Below, piece after piece: positions 56,172 through 64,000 of a DNA stretch of 64,000 nucleotides. The DNA comes from Morella rubra (Eukaryota; Streptophyta; Magnoliopsida; Fagales; Myricaceae). The position numbers and the translations under genes were made by a program. Within the stretch, counting starts at the first letter, position 1, and each line of letters begins with the position of its first letter. The stretch covers positions 13,220,597 to 13,284,596 of the forward strand of contig CM025852.1 of assembly GCA_003952965.2 (NCBI GenBank), read 5' to 3'. The notes below the pieces were generated by a model that had not been told where the DNA came from, made no database searches, and saw nothing but the letters and a program-made list of their open reading frames with translations.

Positions 56172-59100
56172 CAGGGGCGGAGGGAGGGAGGGGCCAGTGG
56201 GGGCCGTGGCCCCCCAAAAGTTTTGTAAAAAAAAAATTTTGGTACATACATTTAGGGGTTGACTGAAAAAATTAACATAGGCCCCTCCAAAATTTTAAAT
56301 TGTTATTTGGTCCCCAATTTAAAGTTCACAGCATTAATGAAAAAATTTGTTACAACCCATGTGATAGGTGCGTAGAAAAGTGAAAGTCGGCTGAGCATTG
56401 AACATGACCATTTTGAAAGGTTTGAAGTGACAAAAAGCTCGTGAAATCCGGCTGAACGTGAATTGTAAAAGGCTTGAAGTGACAAAAAGTTATTTTTTGT
56501 CTGTAATTCTTTCCTCCACACGCTACTTCTCTCACACGCCAATGCCAATCCAATTTTCCGTTGATCTCTTCTCCTTCTGCGTTGCTTGCTATCTCTTTTC
56601 ATTCTACATCTAGCTCTCTTCCACTCAAAGTCTCAAAGGGCGAACTGCTGCAAAGGCCGAACTAATGCAAAGTGCCGAGTGCAACTGTAAATTGTGGTGT
56701 GGTTCATGTGGAGCTGCGAAATTTGTATGTTTAGTAAAACTCCTTTCTCTTTTCTTTATAGATGCTGTTATTGTTAAGTTTTCAATTTTTTACTTTTTAT
56801 TTTGGAACTTTAGATTACATCAAATTAAATAGCTGTGAGCCTGCAATTTGTGTTATTAGGTAATATTTGTGGGGAATTACTGATTAAGAGTTGTAAAATT
56901 GGGTTGCACTCATTTTGATTGTAATTTTTGTTATTGTATAGGCACTTTGGTGGTTCAATTTCAAATGGTATCCATTTAGTTGAAGAGAAGTGTTAGAGTC
57001 CATTTAGTTATAAATTGATCAAAATTTGTTGATAATATGATAATCTCTTATATTGATAATTTATTACAAAGATAGGAGATAAATTTTGCCATGAGTTGTT
57101 TAGTGGGAAAATCTTAAAACTAATAAATAGAAAATTTTTCAGGAGTCTTAAATTGCATCAATGAGCAAGCCAAAAACAATTGATGCTTTTTTTAGGAAAA
57201 AGGGTGTTGACTCGAATTCAGAAGTATCTTCTTCAACGCCTAATCCTCAAATTTCAATTCCTGAGCAAGGTCCTACTAAAGTTCAAAGAATTATACCTCA
57301 AGAAATTGACATTTCTACTCTAGAACGTGATCCGGGATTATGTCCTCAGATATGGGAATATCCAATTAATCAGCAAGATGAAATTAGACGAGCTTATCTT
57401 AAGTTGGTCCCTACCAGTTCACTCATTCTCATGGTTCTGAGTATCCACTTTCTGGACCTGAAAGTCATCCTCGGCGATTTCAATCATCCTGGTATAAGAT
57501 GTTTTCTTGGTTAGAATATTCTCCTTCAAAGGATGCTGCATATTGCCTGCCATGCTATCTTTTTAATAAAAAGCCAACTGGACGTCCTGGAGCTAATGCA
57601 TTCACTATTGATGGATTCCGTAATTGGAAAAAAGTTCATGATGGCAATAATTGTGCTTTTTTGAGTCATATGGGTAAAGATCCATGTTCACTTCACAATA
57701 ATGCTTTTAAGTATTGTGATGCTTTGATGAACCAATCTCAACATATTGATAGGGTGATAGAGAAGCAAACTTCAGCACAAATAAGGGACAATCGATTACG
57801 ATTGACAACTTCAATCAATTGTATTCGATATTTAACTTATCAAGCATGTGCTCTTAGAGGCCATGATGAGGGTCCCCAATCAAAAAATCGTGGCAATTTC
57901 CTTGAGTTGATAAAGCTTATATCGAAGTATAACAAGAATGTTGATGAAGTTGTCTTAGAAAATGCTCCTGGAAATGCTAAATACACTTCACATCATGTCC
58001 AAAAGGAGATTCTACATGTCTTGGCAACTAGGGTGCGAAGTACAATTCGAGAAGAGATTGGTGATTCAAAATTCTGTATCATTGTGGATGAAGCTCGGGA
58101 TGGATCTAAAAGAGAGCAAATGGCTCTTATTTTGAGGTTTGTTGATAATGAAGGATGTTTAAAAGAACTTTTTTTTGATATTGTGCATGTTGAAGATACA
58201 AGTGCCTTAACTCTTAAGAATGAAATATCTGTTGTTCTTGCTCGTCACAATCTCAATATACAAAATATTCGCGGGCAAGGATATGATGGTGCTAGTAATA
58301 TGCGTGGTGAATGGAATGGATTACAAGCCTTATTTCTTAATGATTGTCCTTATGCTTATTATGTGCATTGTATGGCTCATCGATTACAATTGGCATTAGT
58401 TACGGCATCAAGAGAAGTATTTTCAGTTCATCAATTTTTTACAAAGTTGAGTTCCATTGTTAACATTGTGGGTGCCTCTTGTAAATGCAATGATGAATTG
58501 CATGCCGCTCAAGCAGCTGAAATTGCAGAGTTGATAGCTGTTGATGAACTTGAAACTGGAAAAGGTATAAATCAAATTGGTACATTAAAACAAGCTGGGG
58601 ATACAAGATGGAGCTCTCATTTTGAATTCTATATGCAGTGTGATAAGTATGTTCAATGCAACTTTGAAAGTTCTTGACAATATCATCGTTGATGGATCCA
58701 ATTATTCTCAACGTGGTGATGCCGATGCAGCATACAAGGTTATGATATCATTTGAGTTTGTATTTATTTTGCATTTGGCGAAAGAAATCATGGGATTTTC
58801 TTATTGTCTATGTCAAGCACTACAACAAGAAACTCAAGACATTTTAATGCTATGCATTTGGTCAAAACTACAAAAGAGCTTATTCAAGAGTTGAGAGAAA
58901 ATGGTTGGGATGCCTTTCTTGAGAATGTGAAGTCATTTTGTGAAAAACATGATATTGAAGTTCCTGATATGAATGCTTTGTACAAGTCAGGTCGAGCTAG
59001 GTCTCAGAATCAACGAGATCATGTTACAATTGAACACCATTATCGAATTGACATATTTGTGGCTGCAATTGACTCTCAATTACAAGAACTAAACAGCAGG

Positions 59101-59899
59101 TTTAGTGAAAAAGCAACAGAACTTCTTATTCTTAGCTCGACCTTGGATCCTAAGGCTAAGAATGCATCTAACTTCTTCAATATCGATGATATTTGTAGAC
59201 TTGTTGAAAAATTTTACCCTGAAGATTTTACAGAGCAAGAAAAGATTCAGTTGAGATATCAATTGCAAACCTTTAAGTGTGATGTGTCTCACGATCCCGA
59301 TTTCAAAAGTTTGTCTACAATTTCTGAGTTATGCCGAAAATTGGTGGAAACAAGAAAGTCAAAGATTTTCTATTTGATTGATAGATTGATTCGTCTTGTG
59401 TTAACTCTTTCAGTTTCAACAGCTACTACAGAGCGAGCTTTTTCAGCCATGAAAATCATTAAAACAAGACTTCGCAACAAGATGGAAGATGAATTTCTTG
59501 CAAATTCTTTGTTTATCTATATTGAGAAAGAAATTGCTGCAACTGTTAGCACAGAAATGTTAATAGATGATTTTGACTCTTTAAAGAGTCGTCAAGTTGC
59601 TCTGTAATAGGAAATTAGTATGCTTTTGTGTACCTTTTTTTTAGTATATCTAAATAAGATATATTTTTGTAGACTGTAATAGGAAATCAGTATGCTTTTG
59701 TGTACTTTTTTTGAGTATATATACAATCAAGTTGATAAGATAAATTTTTATGTACCTGTTTTTAGTTTTAAATCAAGGTTAACTTAGAACAAATTACTGT
59801 TGTAAATTTTTTATGTCCTATAATATTTGAATTTCATTTTTAATAATATTATTTAATTAGTCTGGCCCCCCTAACAAGAAAATCCTGGCTCCGCCACTG
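56172..59899 (+). mobile_element. Complete hAT element (ZMYM1-like / TTF-DUF4371 group)
   Basis: The 3,728-bp element has terminal inverted repeats CAGGGGCGGAGGGAG (left) and, reverse-complemented, CAGTGGCGGAGCCAG (right), and is flanked by a perfect 8-bp duplication CTAACAAC. It contains one transposase gene on the plus strand, in three or four frame segments. The conserved ends and duplication indicate a relatively recent insertion. Confidence 0.93.
57161..59607 (+). pseudogene. hAT transposase with TTF-type zinc finger, DUF4371 and hATC domains (frameshifted)
   Basis: Starting at ATG 57161 (MSKPKTIDAFFRKK, the usual start of this group), the protein runs about 800 residues. Domains are the TTF-type zinc finger around FSWLEYSPSKDAAYCLPCYL (57502-57560), the DUF4371 catalytic core with IIVDEARDGS (58080-58110) and GQGYDGASNMRG (58273-58310), CMAHRLQLAL (58369), DTRWSSHF (58599-58623), and the dimerisation motif TTERAFSAMKIIKTRLRNKM (59425-59484). 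Reading must change frame near 57410, near 58625 and near 58800; otherwise only few lesions are visible. The stop is TAA at 59605-59607. In an active element it would cut at the CAGNGGCGGA ends; the frameshifts make this copy nonautonomous unless they are sequence errors. Confidence 0.9.
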
Positions 59900-59907
59900 C
59901 TAACAAC
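59900..59907. repeat. 8-bp target-site duplication, right side of hAT
   Basis: CTAACAAC, identical to 56164-56171. Confidence 0.92.
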
Positions 59908-60662
59908 TTTTTGCAATATGCTCCATTGATGAAAATCTCATTATTGAGATTGTGCTACTTGTTATAGTTTTATCTATGGATAAATTACAAATTTTTTTCT
60001 CGAACTACCACTCAATTCTCAAATATTTTTACAAACTTTAATTTATTACAACTTATCCCTTAAACTATGTTTCTCATTGCGATTTCATCCCCCAACCTGC
60101 TAAAGCTATTATATCAAACAATTACCGTCTCATGTAAACCATATGTGACATTTTCCTTGCGCAAAAAGATAAATTTATTCTTATTTGAGTCATTCTCGAC
60201 CTTCTATGGTACTTCTTACAATCTATAGATCCACAAAACAATATGTAATTAGCTAATTTTCCTTTATTATGAAAAAAGGATAACTCACTTAGAATCTATG
60301 GATAAATTTATCTTTTTATATATGAAGAAGGTCTCGTCCTGTTTTTTTTTTCGTTTCTTTTTTTCTAAGCAATCAAAACAGTTAAGAAACAACGTTCCAA
60401 GAAACAATGTCAAGGGGAAAAAGATTTGCATCCATAAAACCAGTAATAATTGCCTCCCATCTGCACCATTGCACAAGACCATGGGCCATGCCATTTGCTT
60501 CCCTCTAGCTCCATTCAAACTTTCAATTCGGATGCGTCAACCATCGTTGTTTAATAAATTAGATTTCCTCCTCAATTATCCAATCAAGCATCTCATCTTA
60601 CTTGGATAATTGATTAATCAACACTTGTGCATCGCTTTGGAAAGTAACATCCTCCCAGATCA
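59908..60662. other. Spacer between hAT and copia element
   Basis: AT-rich. The segment right after the hAT has the same general character as 56090-56163, so the hAT landed in an older repeat. No gene is seen. Confidence 0.5.
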
Positions 60663-61082
60663 TGTTGAGCACAGAACGAAAAACACAAACACACAAAGCC
60701 AATATTAACGTGGTTCGGCAATATGCCTACGTCCACACAGAGGAGATTACTTTGATTTCAACAAACAAAATATACAACTCTCAACTCTCACTGCCACTCT
60801 CTGCACCCTTGCTTCGCACTCTTCACATCTCTTCCTCTCCTTCACGTTACTGATTTATAAAGGAAGAAGAAAAATTGTAGAGCCGTTTCTTGTTGAGCTG
60901 CGAGCTGCTGCAGTTAATGAACCGCATTCATTACTGCATTAAATGGCGTGGTTGCTGCGCTGAGACGCAAGATTTGCTGCCTGCAAATCTTGGACCTCGT
61001 TTGCTGGGTATGGATTCGCGGAAAGACAATGCGAAGTTGATTTGTGAAGCTTTGCAGCCGCAAAGCTTGACTTTCGCCAACA
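60663..61082 (-). repeat. 3' LTR of the copia element
   Basis: 420 bp with termini TGTTGAGCAC (plus, 60663) and GCCAACA (61082), so TG...CA on both strands. It contains ACGTGGTTCGGCAATATGCC, a word typical of plant copia LTRs. It follows the polypurine tract in the minus-strand sense. The 5 bp outside the LTR are GATCA; the other flank is beyond the window. Confidence 0.85.
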
Positions 61083-61098
61083 ATTCTCCCCCTCCATA
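61083..61098 (-). promoter_or_regulatory. Polypurine tract
   Basis: The minus strand reads TATGGAGGGGGAGAAT immediately before the LTR start, the plus-strand priming site of LTR retrotransposons. Confidence 0.85.
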
Positions 61099-61129
61099 CC
61101 CACAAGAGGAGACTGTGTCCTGACATCAA

Positions 61130-64000
61130 TCAATTGGAGGTGGCCATCCTGGCTATGTCTTTACATAGCTCGAGCTTCTCACGAGTGACCACTTTCGTCA
61201 ACATGTCGGCTGGATTCTCATTTGTGTGGATCTTCACAAGCTTCAGTAGTTGTTGCTCCATCACCTCGCGTATCCAATGATAGCGAATGTCAATATGTTT
61301 TGTGCGGGAATGGTACATTGAATTCTTGCTCAAGTCCAGAGCACTCTGACTGTCACAATGTACCTTGTATTCCTTCTGACTGATACCCAATTCTTGGAGA
61401 AACCGCTTTAACCACAACATTTCCTTCCCAGCTTCCGCTGCAGCAATGTACTCTGCTTCTGTTGTGGATAAAGCCACACATTTCTGTAATCTGGACTGCC
61501 ATGAGACAGCTCCCCTAGAAAATGTGTAAATGAATCCTGATGTAGATTTTCTTCCATCAAGATCACCAGCCATATCTGAGTCTGTATATCCTTCCAAGAT
61601 TGGATCAGCTCCCCCGAAACACAAACATAGCTTCGACGTACCTTTAAGGTACCTGAGAATCCACTTGACCGCTTCCCAATGTTCCTTTCCTGGGTTGGAA
61701 AGAAATCGGCTCACGACTCCCACAGCGTGAGCGATGTCAGGTCTCGTACACACCATTGCGTACATAAGACTGCCAACAGCTGAAGAGTAGGGAACTGCAG
61801 CCATCTCTTCAACCTTTTCCCTCGATGAGGGACACGAGCTTTTACTCAATTTAAAATGACTAGCCAATGGATTACTGACTGGCTTAGCATTTTCCATGTT
61901 GAACCTTTTGATCACTTGTTCAACATATCTCTCCTGTGACAACCATAGCTTCTTAGCTTTCCTGTCACGAACAATCTTCATGCCCAATATCTGTTGGGCT
62001 GGTCCTAAGTCCTTCATGTCGAAGAACTTAGAGAGATCTGTCTTCAACTTGCTGATTATGGATGCATCTTGTCCAACTATCAGCATATCATCAACATAAA
62101 GCAGTAAAGTAACGAAATGACCATCTGGGAATTTGCGAATATACACACACTGGTCCGTAGCAGTCCTTCTGTAGTCATGACTCACCATAAACGAGTCAAA
62201 CTTTTTGTACCACTGTCGGGGAGCCTGCTTAAGACCGTAGAGGCTCTTCTTTAATTTGCAGACCAAGTGTTCCTTCCCATGAACTTCAAAACCTTCTGGC
62301 TGCTCCATGTATATCTCTTCTTTGAGATCTCCGTGAAGAAATGCTGTCTTCACATCCATTTGTTCAAGCTCCAAGTCTAGACTGGCAACCAATCCGAGTA
62401 CAACTCGAATTGAGGTCATCTTCACTACAGGTGAGAATATCTCGTCAAAGTCAACTCCTTTCTTTTGTTGGAAACCTTTGACGACCAAACGAGCTTTGTA
62501 CTTCACCTGCTTGCCATCGTTCTTCAGCTTGAATATCCATTTATTCTTCAGTGCTCTCTTGCCCTTTGGAAGCTTCACCAACTCATACGTCTGATTCTTC
62601 TGCAAGGAACCCATCTCTTCTTGCATAGCTTGAATCCATCTGACTTTATCTGTATGAGCTTTTGCTTCATGAAAACTTTCTGGCTCCCCCTCATCAGTAA
62701 GAAGAATATAATCTGATTCCGGATATCTTCGTGATGGAATCAGCAACCGACCTCTCGTAGATCTGTTCTGTTGAGGGTCGTCAACTGGAGGAAGTTCTTC
62801 ATCATCTGATTGTTGTGATGATGTAGCAGCTTCTGGTGAAGTGGGTACCTGCTCCCCCTGCTCAACACCCTCTGCATCATCATCAACTTCTTCTTCTTCT
62901 TCTGGGGATCCTTCCTGCATTCCTTCAGTATCTGTGGTAGACTGAATCGGTGCAGGACTTGTAACAGTATCTTGAGCACTTGTACTGTTTTCACCTGGGT
63001 TTGTTGATCTTTTGAAGCTACCGTATAACTCAGCTTCATGGAACACAACGTCCCTGCTTCTGATGACTTTCTTAGCTTCTGGATCCCAAAGTCTGTATCC
63101 AAATTCTTCATCTCCGTAGCCAATAAAAATACACGGAGTGGACTTGACATCAAGCTTCTGCCTCTGCTCCTTGATACATGTGCAAATGCTTTGCACCCAA
63201 ATACTCTCAGATGAGAGTAGGAGATCTTATGACCAGACCACACCATCTCCGGAACTTCAAACTTCAACGGTACAGATGGTGTTCTGTTGATCAGGTAACA
63301 GGCTGCACGAACTGCTTCACCCCAGAATGGCTTAGGCAACTTGGCCATACTGAGCATACATCTGGTTCGTTCTACAATGGTCCGATTCATCCTCTCGGCT
63401 ACACCATTGTGTTGTGGGGTGCGTGGGACCGTCTTCTCGTGTCTGATGCCATGGCCAGAGCAGTATGCTCTGAACTCTCTGGAAGTGTACTCGCCTCCAT
63501 TGTCTGTTCGGAGGCACTTTAACTTTTTCCAAGTTTCTCTTTCCACCATAGCGTGAAAGTTTTTGAACTGTTCAAAAACTTGGTCCTTCGTTCTCAAGAA
63601 ATACACCCACACTTTACGTGATGCATCATCAATAAATGTAACAAAATACCTGTTACCGCCCAAAGACTCCACCTCTAAGGGACCGCATATATCAGAGTGT
63701 ACTAGGCTTAACAACTCTGATCTTTTACTGGCAGATGTACTAAACGAGACTCGATGTTGCTTACCAAACAAGCAATGCTCACAAGGGTTTAGCGCTGTAC
63801 CTTTGTTGACAGTAATAAGCGCCTTCTTTGCCAGTGTAAACAACCCTTTCTCACCCATATGACCGAGTCTCTCGTGCCACAGATTTGGAGATGCCTCATC
63901 TTGAACTGCATTGAGGCTATCAGTGCATATCTTTCACTTGTAGATATGTCCACGGGCGACAATCATGGTGCCTTTCTTCAACTTCCAAGCACTGTTGCCG
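61130..64000 (-). pseudogene. Ty1/copia polyprotein, Tnt1-like, 3' half (continues off the right edge)
   Basis: From high to low coordinate: the pre-integrase block (LWHERLGHM, about 63850-63890, and CEHCLFGKQHRVSF), integrase core with HSDICGPLEV, FIDDASRKVWVYFL, RTDNGGEYTS and HNGVAERMNRTI (63400-63680), and RT from WIQAMQEEMGSL with KTAFLHGDL (62330-62360) and the catalytic LLLYVDDMLIVG (62066-62101). RNase H follows with YTDSDMAGDLDGRKSTSGF and TTEAEYIAAAEAG, ending in TGA at 61130. A TGA near 63935 and one frame change near 63180, between integrase and RT, are the only breaks seen in 2.9 kb. It is therefore a young, nearly intact copy. The gag and 5' LTR lie outside the window. Confidence 0.92.

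Noticed and set aside
1..64000. CRISPR arrays, bacterial operons, tRNA or rRNA genes
   Set aside because: The gene structure is eukaryotic (spliced). No regularly spaced short repeats with unique spacers, no tRNA cloverleaf and no rRNA sequence were recognised.

Overview
This window looks like nuclear DNA from a flowering plant, probably a eudicot. The evidence is a ten-exon gene with GT-AG introns and an organelle-type N-terminus, set in a dense, nested collection of plant transposable elements: Ty1/copia, Ty3/gypsy, LINE, hAT, FAR1-type MULE, PIF/Harbinger, and SINE- and MITE-like repeats. The only gene that looks intact is a CobW/ZNG1-type G3E GTPase (metallochaperone family) on the plus strand at 47361-54860. 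Its ten exons join without a frame break to give 418 aa. Nearly everything else is transposon-derived and mostly decayed.

Layout. 1-2040: minus-strand copia remnants. 2289-3060: a CT microsatellite and a gypsy-type LTR. 3061-4856: a plus-strand hAT transposase relic. 5575-7183: a GAGCTC-rich repeat, then a minus-strand gypsy fragment (nucleocapsid, protease, start of RT). 7184-12576: the left part of a Mutator-like element (MULE), cut off by a 100-N gap at 12577-12676. 12677-15987: 3.3 kb made almost only of C and T. 15988-22783: a near-identical second copy of 5768-12576, which then continues without a break to the end of the MULE at 24471. The gap, the polypyrimidine block and the duplication together look like an assembly problem, so the gypsy and MULE features at 5.8-12.6 kb are probably one locus shown twice.

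The MULE at 17404-24471 is fully delimited. It has about 310-bp terminal inverted repeats and a 10-bp target duplication, and it sits inside the gag gene of the gypsy element, whose 5' end (gag start, primer-binding site, LTR) lies at 24482-25479. It carries a FAR1-type transposase (minus strand), a convergent GRF-zinc-finger/coiled-coil/membrane-tail reading frame (plus strand), and a captured Rab1/RabD-type GTPase exon that encodes the P-loop. This is the most interesting unit in the window.

25.5-38.4 kb is mostly noncoding DNA with MITE-like and tandem repeats, a PIF/Harbinger transposase relic (33.57-35.0 kb), a probable solo copia LTR (35.3-36.1 kb) and a second GRF-type fragment (36.25-36.67 kb). 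38.4-43.3 kb is a decayed L1-type LINE. 43.8-45.0 kb is a probable LTR, and 45.25-45.89 kb is a hAT-like MITE with a perfect 8-bp target duplication. After the CobW gene come a SINE-like repeat, a complete hAT element with a perfect 8-bp target duplication (56172-59899), and the 3' half of a Tnt1-like copia element (minus strand) that runs off the right edge.
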